In this document: piece after piece, positions 52,870-63,918 of the stretch
Position numbering within the stretch: the first letter of the stretch is position 1
Layout: each line of letters opens with the position of its first letter
NCBI GenBank assembly: GCA_032622095.1
Contig: CP136069.1
Location: 52,002,760 to 52,066,759, forward strand
Direction of reading: 5' to 3'
Source: Siphonodentalium dalli
Taxonomy: Eukaryota; Mollusca; Scaphopoda; Gadilida; Siphonodentaliidae
DNA length: 64,000 bases
Made by a program: the position numbers and the translations under genes
The notes under the pieces: model-generated
What the model was told of the DNA's origin: nothing
Database searches by the model: none
What the model saw: only the letters and a program-made list of their open reading frames with translations

Positions 52870-53822
52870 TTAAGAGATATGGTGGTCAGCTTTAACTTGG
52901 TTATGAAGCCATGGCCCATAACTCATCTCAGCCCAATTTTTCATTGAACAACAATTTTGTGGGTAGTTGTCTTTCTAGTGAAAATAACCATTAAATTTAA
53001 TAAATCAAGAAAAATGAAGTCTCCTCTCATGATCTTCAGATATGATATCATGGATACATGGACTGCACTTTTGAAACAAATCTAATTTACAGATGTTGTT
53101 GGTACCTAAAAACAGTGAAATTTTAAATATTTTCCATGCCATAAAAGTAAAGTAAATGAGTTTGTAATAACCATTTGTTGGATGGTTCTTAAATATTGTA
53201 TCACAATAAATTGCTTGTACCAAATTTCACAAATAAATTCCTGACCGATTTTGAGAAAATCCATTTAGAAATACCAGGAAATTTTGGCCAAACGTGCATC
53301 TGACCCTTAATGACCACTTGAGCACATTGTAATCAAGCCTGAGAAAATGGTGCCGGAGATTTGTAGAGTGAGGTCCCCATAGAGTGAATTTAGTGACGAT
53401 ATCCTGCACAGCGGGTTAGCATCACCAAATTCATCCTTTGGGAACCGCATTATGCATGGCCTCATCTTCTATGGGAGACCGATACTCAGATTTAAGTTCC
53501 CAGATGGTGAATATTGTGATGTATCTACTGCGAACCTCGATTAAGCAATGTACTTTAATTCTGCAAATTTATGGGCATAGAGAAACTAAAAAAGAATCTT
53601 TGTGCAGAAGTTTCTAAAGAAACTAACAAAATTTTTAATTTAATTTCACAAAGAAGATGATGCCTAAGCATAATGAGGTTCAGATAGGGTCAATTTAGTG
53701 ATGTTAGCCCGATGTGTGGGGTAGCATCATTAAATTCACTCTGTGGGAACTCATTCTGCATCCTCATGTCTGCCACAATATCCTCTGGCCTGATTGTAAT
53801 ATATATTCATGTTTTATTCAGG

Positions 53823-54115
53823 TACAGTAATGCTCTAAGTAATTTACTTCTTAACCACAGCAGAATTATGGGTAACTTTTCAGGATTTAGTCAGAAATAT
53901 GGTTTGTTGCCATTCATCGGAAAGCTCTCTGTGGGTAAATTTTCAGGATTTAGTTGGAAATATGGCTTGTTGACATTCATCGGAAACCTCTCACTGAGAG
54001 CTTTCCGATGAATGGCCGCCATTTGTTGCAACAAACCATATTTCCGACTAAATCCTGAAAAGTTACCCATAATTCTGCTGTGGTTATGGAGTCGATTAAT
54101 TAGGGCATTACTGTA
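53823..54115. mobile_element. Palindromic Tc1/mariner-type MITE, copy D (left arm partly doubled)
   Basis: It runs from TACAGTAATGCTC to GGGCATTACTGTA. The segment TTTCAGGATTTAGT.GGAAAT through CATTCATCGGAAA is present twice in the left arm. The right tip overlaps the last codons and stop of the KDZ-like gene. Confidence 0.82.
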
Positions 54116-54461
54116 CTAGTAAGTCAATATCTTCATTGTAGTCATCATCTACAACAAAATCAAGGTCAGTGTCATCTTCATCCTGCTCGGTAACAGTAAC
54201 ACTGAACCTATTTTCTGCTGCAGACAGTCTTTCAAGTAGTTGCTGTACACTACTTCGTTGCAACAAACGAATTCCCATCTCGCGCCTTGTTGTTGGAGGT
54301 TCTGAAGGGATGTTGGATTCAATGCAGCAAATTTCTTGTTTTAATGCTGCTACAAAGTTTACTTTGTCTGTTTCTGTAAGTTTGATTTCTTCTTCTGCTC
54401 TTTGTATCAAACATACAACATTGACAACCTCGCGTCTTTTTACAACTGGCATGAGACTGGC
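54108..54461 (-). CDS. Last exon of the KDZ-like gene
   Basis: The acceptor CTAATTTTTCCAG is followed by ASLMPVVKRREVVNVV, then RAEEEIKLTETDKVNF and an acidic C-terminus ending DLLVQ. Phase 0 start. The final Gln codon and stop (CAGTAA) are spelled by the TIR of MITE copy D. Confidence 0.7.
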   Translation of the reverse strand, partial: ASLMPVVKRREVVNVVCLIQRAEEEIKLTETDKVNFVAALKQEICCIESNIPSEPPTTRREMGIRLLQRSSVQQLLERLSAAENRFSVTVTEQDEDDTDLDFVVDDDYNEDIDLLVQ

Positions 54462-57400
54462 CTGGAAAAATTAGTATCAATTAAAGCCCAGCTCCTTTGT
54501 TCTACCTTGACAATCTATTTCTCTGAATAGGCACTTTATACCACAAGTCAACATTTGTAATCTTGAATGTTGGGTTCCTAAATGTATATGCATAATTGCA
54601 CAGAGGCCTCTAATCAAGAAAGAGTTCTCAGCTACATCTGCCCACAAGACAAAGCATTTGCACATTCATTATATATAACCCCCATGTAATTCAATTAACT
54701 ATGTCAAGAGATGTGCTACTAATTTGCATACCAGGGGATATATATATATATAAGGACTATTCTCAAACAATCCTATCTACTTGTCAAATGAAACCAAAAT
54801 GTACATACAATAGATGTCCTGACTGTGCTCTGTGAGTAATACTCTTAATTTAGTTCACCAATTTAGTAATAGTTGAATATTGATCCCTAAAAATATTTAC
54901 CATCCCCCATTTTATTCCATTTCATCTCATTTTGAACCTCAATCATGAACGACCTATGACCTCATCTCAAAACATTGCACAGATATATTATACATTCTAT
55001 GTTATCAGCTGAGCGATAGACGAATATTATTACTCGAATGTTTCTTATTTTCGAAATAAATTTAAACATTCTATATTTATTTAAGTAATTAAAATAATTC
55101 TATGATTTCTTTATATCCTCCGGTTTTGGGGACAGCAGGAAGACAGCCTTTACATGTTATGCCGTCCCCAATAACTCACTGTTTGTATACATTAATTGTG
55201 TAAAAATATTATATGTTATATTGAGTTATGAATAAATAATCACGGTCATAGTCATATATATCCCATTGAAATCTATCGTCAGTAGAAACTGTTCTTCTGG
55301 ACACAACAATATCGTGACAATAAGAAAATGGGTTGTTAGAGTCAAACCTATATTTATATGCATCTGTGACAAAAAACGCAGATTCAATTATGTCAACAGT
55401 ATATATTACAAAGCAAGGCTTGGCTTATAATATTTTCTTAGACATTTGTGGCTTTAGGCATTGGCATATAACTAACTATAATTTTCTATATTAGAACTAA
55501 TTATGGCAACTGATACTGTCATTAGTATTGTGAGAATCGGGAGCAAACTAATTTGGTCATGAAAGTAGCTTTTGGAGATCTTGCATCTGGATGATATGCT
55601 ACTATGTAGGGTCCGTGCTGGACCAACATTTACATTTTCCTAATAATTTGCAAAATAAATTTTGTTTTGTTGCCAAATTCTTTTAGAACTTGCCAAAATA
55701 CTGTCTCTGATAGTATCATTTTATGCCTTATTTTACGAATGACTTTTGCTATCAATTGGAAAGCAGTTAGTTAATCATTATATTCGTGGTTTATCATACA
55801 ACAATAAACCAATAATCAAACAATAACACAATAGCAGGGTTGTTTCATCAGAAGGGCACATCACAAGATGATTAGCTATGTAAACACCACCACCACACTA
55901 AATACAGGTATCATCCCTCCACCCATCAATACAAATGCTATTAGATTAACTACATTTTAATAGAGGTGTTAACTATTCCAAAACAATATAAAACACATTA
56001 GTATAATTTATATTGTAAGAGTTTCTTGAAATTAATGGTATTGATTGGATATTTTTCTAACTTTCTTCAGGAATTAAAAGGTGACTTGCCAAAACCTTTT
56101 CCAAATGAAAATATTTTTTTGGCAAATGGCAGCGCAAACCCTGCTACTATATACATATTTAGAATCATGCTAGTTTCTATGTCCACATCAGGATTCTGAG
56201 TAATTATACCCCCCCCCCCCCCCCCCCCCCGCAACGAAGTTAGGGGGGGTATACTGGAGTCAGCTTGTCCATCCGTCCGTCGTCCGTCCGTGTACACAAA
56301 TTTGTCCGGAGTTTTTCTCAGTCGTTTTTTTTATCAATTTCCGTGAAACTTGGCACAGACATCAACCACCATGGGAAGCTGTGCACCTGCGATTATGACG
56401 TCTGTCGGACTTTTTTTGGTGGAGTTATCCCCCTTTTTCGACTTAGAAAATTTTCGCAACATGTATACTTTTGTCCGAGCTTTTATTCCTACATTTTTCG
56501 GTCAATTTTTTTAAAACGCGGCACAGATATTTAGTACCATTGGAACTTGTGCACCTGCGATTATGACGTCTGTCCGACATTTTTTGGTGGAGTTATCCCC
56601 CTTATTCGACTTAGAAAGAAACTTTTTTTGCAACATGCATAATTTTGTCCGAGCTTTTATTCCTACATTTTTCGGTCAATGTTTTTTAGTCTTGGCACTC
56701 AGGCTGATATTTAGTACCATGGGAACCTGTGCACCTGCGATTATGACGTCTGTCCGACATTTTTTGTGTGGAGTTATTCCCCTTTTTGACTTAGGAATTT
56801 TTTCGCAACATACATAATTTTGTCCAAGCTTTTATTCCTACATTTTTCGGTCAATAGGTTTAAGATTAGGGTTATGGTTGTACACCTGCAATGGGAACTG
56901 TTATTTTATTATTATAACTAAATGTTTACTGACATGTGAAACATCTTAGTATTTAAAAAACAGGGGGGTATCCGTAGTCCCATTGGGACAGTCACACCTC
57001 TAGTTTGTTTGAACCTGAGGTTCGGGGAGTCAATGGATGTCAGATTTTATCAGAAGTGTAATAGCTCAAACAATTTACATGTTAATTTAATAATACCTCA
57101 GAAGTTTGTTCCTCTAAGCATGAATAAATTTCAGAGCTCAAATCAATGGCTTCTTTGTAGCTGACTTTTTCTTCTGTTGTCAAATCATTGATTTTATCAA
57201 CATTGCCCTTGATGTTTTGGCAGATTTTATTTATTGTTTTTGATATCCGTTTGGCTATGGACTGACCATCTGAAAGGAAACCGTAAATATTATCAGCACT
57301 AATGTTTTGGTAGTGAATTTCGCCATCACAATAACAATTGGAATCGTATGAAAGTCGGGCAGGCATAAAAGTTTTATATCAACATCATTTTATCTTGTCA

Positions 57401-60400
57401 CTGCACTGGCATCAAGAATGGCTTCTGATATTGCTGCACATTCAAGATAAGATAAGATTATACAAAGATGATCTACAACAAATCCTCAGTTTATAGCGAA
57501 ATTTACAAGTCAAGTTAATTAGGTCTGGACCGAGCCTTCGGTGGAGTCTAGATCTAATTTACTGGACAAGTTTCGTAAATTTAAATATGAGCAGGAACTC
57601 GTTTTAGATTCTATTTATTACTTTATCCAAGATATCCATGAAACAAACTTTAATCAATGAATTGTATATTAAACTAATAGCAGCTTCTATAAGGCCTGTG
57701 GTGATGTTCCATGTAGTTTGCATTGTTTGTTGACGTAAAGAAAAGATCCCAGATAAATTAGACACTTTGACGTGTTTAATGAAATAATTACATCAATATC
57801 AGTCACAGACACTTAATTCTTTTTCATTCCTCATCCCAAAAGTCAAAGGTGATGTATTGCCCAACAATCATCCATTTGGGTATGCCTCGCAAAACAGTAA
57901 TGTCTTACATAATCGACTCCTTAACCACAGCAGAATTATGGGTAACTTTTCAGCATTTAGTTGGAAATATGGCTTGTTGCCGTTCATCGGTGAGAGCTTT
58001 TCCGATGAACAGCAACAAGCCATATTTCTGACTAAATCTTGAAAAGTTGCCCATAATCTGCTGTGGTTAAATGGTCGATTATTTAGGGCATTAAGGTATT
58101 TCCAGTTATACAATGACTGTTGTATATCATTACTATAGAATGAGTTTAAAGGTACTCAGAAATGACGTTTCAGTTATCAGAAACGATTAATTGCTTTTTG
58201 CTAACCATGCACTGTCATCTATAGTATAAAATTGCCTGAAACGTGTTATTTAACAACATTTTGTTTGGCGAAATTTGTCCTTATTATCAACACAAAACCT
58301 CTTGATTATAGAGTTATCCATCTTCATCCGCAATTTGGTCTGAGACTGTCGGCTCGTCGACTTTTTACTGTGCCACTAATGACTCAGTCTCGATGGTGAA
58401 GAATAAAAGATTTTAAAAATCAGTATCTAATAACTCTGAGCTTTGATAGGTGGGTTCTTCGACTCAATTCAAATAGTTTTTTACTCCCAAAATCAAATAA
58501 ATACACTTAATTGGATTATGTATCTTTAGTGTATGGATTAAGAGTCAGATCATGTATTAGATGTGGCCCTCTATCTGTATAATTTTCTGATAATTATCAT
58601 GTTTTTACATTTCACATAATAGCTCCATTACTACCAGGAATGACTAAAACAAACTTAAATCTATATTAAACGGAGAATAGCCTGCAAATTTAGATATATT
58701 ACATTGCCAATATTGTTTGGTAACATGCAATGTCTTGAATATATTTCAAGTGCTTTATTTTTCCATTCTATTTTAGAGAAAGTCTGTGATGAGTATGAGC
58801 AAATGCCACTGTCAATCCAGATATGGACTCCATATTCTGTGGAAGCTACTTGGAATGTGTGAGTGAAACTGATAAGACCCTTTAAAAAGCCAGCATGTGA
58901 AAGGTAATTCTCAACCAAAATCATCAATGATAAAGCCCAAACAAATGTCATGCAATCAATCAATTCAAGGAATAATTAGGCCCCTGCGAATATTCGATAT
59001 TCGTTTTGTTATTCGATTCGACTTCGATATTCGATTCGACTTTGAAACAACGAATGGTAGTTTTGAATACACCAAACCAGTGAATGTGAACTCAGTTAGT
59101 AATACTTGAACATTCACAACTACTGCAAAGTACAAACAGTAAATTTACTTGCAAGTATTTCCTCAAAATCTTACATTTTAATTTAACATTAACTGTTCTA
59201 ACCCGCTTACTTTGCGGCTGCGAATATATTAATAGTTTATAATTTGTTTCAATGATATTCCATTGGAGATAGACAGAAAGATACTTCACAATTATGTTGA
59301 ACAGTTTTGACTTGCAGAGTGCATGACAGTTGTAATGTTGTTCGCAAAAGTGCAGGTCAAAGCCCTTTAATCAATTCCCATTTTATATTTGAGAAAGTCA
59401 TTATAGCGTAATTATGCGATTGTCCATCTCCTATTCCGCGTTTCGAATCGATGTGGAAATCACCACTAAATTCCAGATATTTTTATTTAACGTGCAGGAA
59501 AATACTAGCAGTATTTTCCAAATAGTTTTTTAGATTTTGAAGAAATTCTGTTTTTAATTACTAGTATCGATCCACCGTTCAAAAAAAAAAGAAGATGACA
59601 ACGTGTTTTATTTCTCAATTTCTTGTTGGGGAATTTGTTCACCATGAATAAAGAACTGTATATTTACATTTTTCTGTAGTTCCGACATCATGTTTTACGT
59701 CATGGCCCACACAGTCTTTGTTGAATATTTTGACAGTAATAGATTAAAAATTATGAATTCTTCAAATGGGTGTTGTGACAGAGTCGTAAAATATTAGTTG
59801 GATGTCAAAAAAATTGACATAAATATTTCTTTAGTAATTGACCTATGGTTTGTGTACAATATGAAGTCTGGTAAGGATGAGGGTAACAGAGATCCACATA
59901 CCTGTGTATTTTAATTTTAAAGACAACTGAAACATACGATCCCTCGCTAAAACACGAAGGCTTCTCAACGCATTGATCTTGATTTTCTTCTGCAGAGAGT
60001 TATGGTGTCTTTTGAAATCTTTGCTGGTGCATGACCATCTTGTTTGTACATTATGTTTTTTTTCTGTACTTTGCAACTGCTTTTGTAGCTGTAAATAAGA
60101 TTGTTTGCTTAATGATGGTAAATACTTCCAATTACTTCTTCAATAATTATTTCTATATATAATTCTTGTGTGTTAAATACCATATTTGGAAGAGAACTGC
60201 CACCGAAAATATTTGCGAATGAATTTTCTATCCATTAATTTCGTATTGTTTCCCTGAAAACAACAGTTTACTGTTACTGTTTACAAAACAATGGTTTCAA
60301 CTTAAAACATCTCCTTGTTGACGATGGAGAAAAGAATGAAGTATAGTTATTTATTGACACTCTTCTTCATAGTTAGGATTTTGTAGACTTTTATGTTATT

Positions 60401-62089
60401 TTGCATTTACCCATTTGAATTGTCTTGAATACCTTCAGACTCAGTTAAACTTCGTGTTGTAACTGAGGTCGGGAACTGTTAATATATCTTCATCTGGTTG
60501 TTTGCCTTTCCAAAGATTTGTTAGATGGTGTGTATGCATCTAAGTTTTTATTTCAATATACTGTAAAACCTCCAAATCGAACACCTTTGGACCGGCCTTC
60601 TCTTCGGTTTAAAAAGGTGATTGGTTTATAGAAAATCGCACTCTGATCGGAATGTATTGACGTTGTTAATTAAAGTTGTCGATGAAGAACCAACTCATTA
60701 TTGATTAATTAAATTAATTATTACTATTGATACTTTATTTGGTCACTTTATTGAATAAATTTTATCAATGCATCGACAACTCTTAAAGGTACTCAATCCG
60801 AACAGACGCTCCTAAATTACTACCCTGTTGGCTTCTGGGGTAAACAATATTTGATTCGAGTCGAACCCACTCATCAAAGCTTAGATTTATTAGATATTGG
60901 TGTTTGAAATGTGCTGTTTCTATTATTCTTTTCGAGGACCACCTGCTAAAAACGTACAAATTGTGGTTTTAAGATGGATAACTCTAAAATCAAGTTGTTA
61001 CTATTAACAATAATAACCACTTTATTTTAGAGTTAATCGCAATTTATCCATTGTTAGCACAGGGTCCTCGGAAAGATTGGGCCACAAACAATAGAAACAG
61101 CACATTTCAAACATGGACATCTAATCACTATATGAGCTTTGATGGGTTGGTTCCTCAACTCTGTTCAAATATTTTGCATGGTATATTAAAACATTAAAAT
61201 AATACATGCATAGATAAGACAAAACCTGGAAGCAATAAATTTTATGGTAATTGGCAGTTTTAGAAAATGTTGCTGACAAATATGGCACAAGTATACTAGG
61301 TTCGTACTCTTGAATATGCATACCGATTTAATTAGTGGTCTTTTGTTTGGCAAAATGTTTTGAATTAGATTATAACAGCAGTGTCTGATTAGCCAAGTGC
61401 ATGCTTATATTCACACATCATAGGAACAATGATGACTTAAATTCACAGAGAATAGACCACTGACACTTTGTTTTTACATCAATCATTTCCCTGAGTTGGA
61501 CTCATATTTTTACGACCACTGTCCAAATTAAAAAGTAATTCCTTACAAGTACATGATGATAGTATATTATCCCAATACGGTTTTAATTAACCTGTCAACA
61601 ATGAATGAGCCATCACAAAAACAACTGCTCAGAGTTAAAGGTAGACCAGAATTTATATATCTAAAGGATCCCCCAATCTACACCAATGCCAACAAGACCT
61701 CGGCATCAAGTAGGTCAAATCTACCGTTCATGATTTTGGTTGGTATTGCTTTCTGCGTTCTGATGTCAGAGGTCAGAATACATTTATTCGCTCACATTTT
61801 GGACTCGAAAAGTCGTCCAATTTCGAAATAGAGAGGTTTCGGTTTGCGAAGGTAATTTTTTAGTGATAATTGGATTAATTCGGAACCGGACTATTTGTTC
61901 GGTATAGAGAGGGATTCAGTTTATATAGGGTCCAGTTTGGAGAGGTTTTACTCACATTTTTTGAAGAAAAAAAATCTGATATTTTACAAACAATAAGGAT
62001 TGCATGATAGAGATGAATAATATACCTTGGATTCGTCAGCTTTGAGCTGTTGTGACTCTCGATGTGGAAGGTCTATTCTCAACTTCTTT
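54108..62089 (-). CDS. Spliced gene, C-terminal four exons; KDZ-transposase-like coiled-coil protein
   Basis: Minus-strand exons 62089-62026, 60088-59902, 57269-57097 and 54461-54108 (stop 54110-54108) join in consistent phases (0, then 1, then 0) at canonical GT/AG sites. The joined C-terminal part is about 257 residues: a charged coiled coil (RESQQLKADESKLQKQ), ALRSLRVLARDRMFQLSLKL, YTDGQSIAKRISKTINKI, then EEKVSYKEAIDL, VVKRREVVNVV, RAEEEIKLTETD and an acidic tail (EDDTDLDFVVDDDYNEDIDL). The order R-x-x-x-F-x-L-x-x-K-x-K-Y-x-D-G-Q-x-I-A, two helices, then R-x-E-E-E-I resembles the C-terminal coiled coil of animal KDZ (Kyakuja-Dileera-Zisupton) transposases; this is from memory and unverified. 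The catalytic domain would lie upstream, outside the window. Large AT-rich introns suggest a settled, perhaps domesticated, gene. Confidence 0.65.
54670..56200. other. Intron of the KDZ-like gene, AT-rich
   Basis: A (TA)n stretch lies at about 54739-54753. No exon or bounded repeat was recognised. Confidence 0.4.
56204..57005 (+). mobile_element. INE-1/Helentron-associated-like element K, short copy
   Basis: The stem TATACCCCCC.../GGGGGGTATA (56204-56255, expanded C run) is followed by GTCCATCCGTCCGTCGTCCG, CACAAATTTGTCCGGAGTTT and three units with CTGTGCACCTGCGATTATG and TTATCCCCCTTTTTCGACTT. It ends GTCCCATTGGGAC plus AGTCACACCT and CTAG before T. Same ends as 47032-48553. It lies in an intron of the KDZ-like gene, 92 bp from the donor of the 57269-57097 exon. 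Confidence 0.7.
57097..57269 (-). CDS. Internal exon of the KDZ-like gene
   Basis: 173 nt between the acceptor GGTTTCCTTTCAG and the donor GTATTATTAA. It codes GQSIAKRISKTINKICQNIK, then LTTEEKVSYKEAIDLSSEI. The first codon is completed by the G that ends the preceding exon (GAT, Asp). Confidence 0.72.
57500..57582. repeat. Imperfect hairpin
   Basis: AATTTACAAGTCAAGTTAAT is inverted, with gaps, as CTAATTTACTGGACAAGTTT; the loop has GAGCCTTCGGTGGAG. Confidence 0.5.
57893..58097. mobile_element. Palindromic Tc1/mariner-type MITE, copy E
   Basis: It runs from AACAGTAATGTCTTACATAA to the diverged right end GGGCATTAAGGTA, with the usual CACAGCAGAATTATGGGTAA and GGCTTGTTGCC arms. The centre is shortened. 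It lies in an intron of the KDZ-like gene. Confidence 0.8.
58148..58500. repeat. Diverged copy of MITE G
   Basis: It starts TTTAAAGGTACTCA and has GAGCTTTGATAGGTGGGTTC near its right end, as in the copies at 49951 and 60787. Borders are not exact. Confidence 0.45.
58986..59045. repeat. (ATTCG)-rich short tandem repeat
   Basis: Alternating ATTCGATATTCG and ATTCGACTTCG words. Confidence 0.7.
59902..60088 (-). CDS. Internal exon of the KDZ-like gene
   Basis: 187 nt between the acceptor TCTTATTTACAG and the donor GTATGTGGAT. It codes LQKQLQSTEKKHNVQTRWSC, then FKRHHNSLQKKIK and RSLRVLARDRMFQLSLKLKY. Phase 0 to 1. Confidence 0.7.
60787..61180. repeat. Copy of MITE G, right end altered
   Basis: It starts AGGTACTCAATCCGA after TTAA (60783-60786). 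Long internal palindrome: ATGTGCTGTTTCTATT (about 60930) is inverted as CAATAGAAACAGCACAT (about 61090), and CAAAGCTTAGATT pairs with the region at about 61130. Confidence 0.65.
61553..61831 (+). CDS. Unassigned small frame with one hydrophobic segment
   Basis: Starting at the better-placed internal ATG (61601) it reads MNEPSQKQLLRVKGRPEFIY and contains a hydrophobic segment LPFMILVGIAFCVLMSEV, then IHLFAHILDSKSRPISK. It could be a small single-pass membrane protein or chance. It lies between the ends of a TIR element, on the strand opposite to the KDZ-like gene. Not recognised. Confidence 0.2.
   Translation: MMIVYYPNTVLINLSTMNEPSQKQLLRVKGRPEFIYLKDPPIYTNANKTSASSRSNLPFMILVGIAFCVLMSEVRIHLFAHILDSKSRPISK
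62026..62089 (-). CDS. Short exon of the KDZ-like gene (first one in the window)
   Basis: 64 nt between the acceptor CATCTAATCCAG and the donor GTATATTATT. It codes KKLRIDLPHRESQQLKADES and K. Starts in phase 2, ends in phase 0. Only one frame is open. Further upstream exons lie beyond the window or were not seen. Confidence 0.55.
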
Positions 62090-62347
62090 CTGGATTAGAT
62101 GAGAATATTTGAGTCATCACAATGAAATATCTGTTCAGTGAATTGTAATTCATCCATCATTAAGCAATTCTTTAACCATTAATTTCTATACTAAATACTC
62201 ATCAATGATTAGTTCCCTTAGGAAATGAGATAATAAGTTCAACTACAGTACAAGGCCCGTGATTTTTTCAAAACCATGCGTGGCCAACATTTTAACACGG
62301 AAAAAACACGGAAAAATCGCGCGTGGTCTTAGCGTGGTCAACTTCAG

Positions 62348-62565
62348 AAAAATGGCCAGCGTGTTCAAAAACGGTTTGAACACGGCGTGTACATGCCGTG
62401 GTCACCCGAGTTCACGCCGTGGTCATCCGTGTTGAAGTCGTGTTCTTAGCGTGATCAATTACGGCAAAATGGCCAGCGTGTTCAAAAAACGGTCTGAACA
62501 CGGCGTGTACATGCCGTGGTCATCTGAGTGCACGCCGTGGTCATCCGTGTTGAAGTCGTGTTCAT
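62348..62565 (+). repeat. Tandem duplication of about 118 bp
   Basis: AAAATGGCCAGCGTGTTCAA, GAACACGGCGTGTACATGCC and CGTGGTCATCCGTGTTGAAG occur twice, 118 bp apart. Words of the CACGG/GTGTTC type dominate 62260-62600. Confidence 0.85.
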
Positions 62566-63560
62566 GCCGTGTTAATAGCGTGGTCAGCCGTGTTTACGGC
62601 GTGGTCTGCACCCCAATGTAGAGCGGCACCTACTCTTTTCAGGGACAGTGCGGGAGGTGTGAATAATCCGCGACATCAAAGAGTTGCCGCAGTATTACTT
62701 GCGGTAGGATTTTTTCGGGTATATTTGGCCCGGATTGATTTCGTCAGTGAATAAAGAATTGTCAGATAAAATCTTTTATAATAAAAAACTATTTTATATA
62801 TTGAATTATATATATATATATATATATATATCCATATTTGTTTATCTGTGTCTATGGCCTTTATATCCGTGTCATGTTTTGTTGTCGCATTTTATTTTAG
62901 TTGGCATTACTATTTTCTTGTGTTTGTTCATATTACATGTACGCAAATGGTTTCGGTAGTTTGTGCGGCGATATCGTGTTCTAACAAATGGCAGAAAAAA
63001 TGGATATAACATTACAAAAATTCATAAGTTAAAGACATATTATGCACTCTGAGTGTACTCCGTGCTCATCCGTGTTGAAGTCGTGTTCATGCCGTGGTCA
63101 TCCATGTTAATAGCGTGGTCAGCAGTGTTTACCCCGTGGTCTGCATCCCATTGCAGAGAGGCACCTACTCTTTTCAGGGACAGAGCGGGAGGTGTGAATA
63201 ATCCGCGACATCAAAGAGTTGCCGCAGGATTACTTGCGGTAGGCTTTTTAGGGTATATTTGGCCCGGATTGATTTCGTCAATGAATAAAGAATTGTCAGA
63301 TAAAATCTTTTATAATAAAAAAAAATTTCATATATTGAAGTATATATGCATATTTGTTTATCTGTGTCTATGGCCTTTATATCCGTGTCATGTTTTGTTG
63401 TCGCATTTTATTTTAGTTGGCATTACTATTTTCTTGTGTTTGTTCATATTACATGTACGCAAATGGTTTCGGTAGTTTGTGCGGCGATATCGTGTTCTAA
63501 CAAATGGCTGAAAAATTGGATATAACATTACAAAAATTCATAAGTTAAAGACATATAATG
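62541..63560 (+). repeat. Tandem duplication, unit about 520 bp
   Basis: 62541-63055 and 63066-63560 agree closely (CACCTACTCTTTTCAGGGAC, GGAGGTGTGAATAATCCGCG, GTCTATGGCCTTTATATCCG). The first copy has an (AT)n stretch at 62808-62831 where the second has a shorter run. The second copy ends where MITE F begins. Confidence 0.9.
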
Positions 63561-63918
63561 CACTTGTTCGGGCGCTTGAAATTGTTTAGTTAGTATGCAG
63601 GTGCTATGCCAACTCGGGGAATGTAGAATTCTACTAACATTGCCAAAAATCTCAAACAAATCGTCGTACCACATCATAGAAAACATCGTCTGAACTACGC
63701 TCAATTGTAAAAATTTACTTCCCGATTCGGGAGGCAACTATCGGCGGTAAATTAACACAAACGATTTCGCCATCGGGGGGTCACTGTATTTAATGAATAT
63801 ATATGAATTACGGTGTGTTTTGTCAATTTGGATATAATATTTGTAAAAATAACTACTTTCAGCAAGATTATTCTCCATTTCTATTTGATCAGCCTACCGG
63901 AGTGTTTCACATCACTTT
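63550..63918 (-). mobile_element. MITE F, minus-strand copy
   Basis: It starts AGACATATAATGC after TTAA (63546-63549) and ends GTGTTTCACATCACT before TTAA. This is the inverse of 31045-31384, with GAACTACGCTCAATTGTAAA inside. Confidence 0.75.

Larger units (their letters stand above)
60559..61955. mobile_element. 1.4-kb element with TAAAACCTC ends
   Basis: CTGTAAAACCTCCAAATCG (60559) and ACCTTTGGACCGG are mirrored by CCGGACTATTTGTTCGG and TTTGGAGAGGTTTTACTCA at the right (61885-61955). ..GTAAAACCTC termini are common in Tc1/mariner (pogo) relatives. MITE G copy 2 (60787-61180) is nested in it and an unassigned frame lies at 61553-61831. It sits in an intron of the KDZ-like gene. Confidence 0.55.

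Noticed and set aside
53001-53110. Possible minus-strand terminal exon (acceptor CACTGTTTTTAG)
   Set aside because: Only one acceptor-like site and about 35 codons; no partner exon or conserved pattern.
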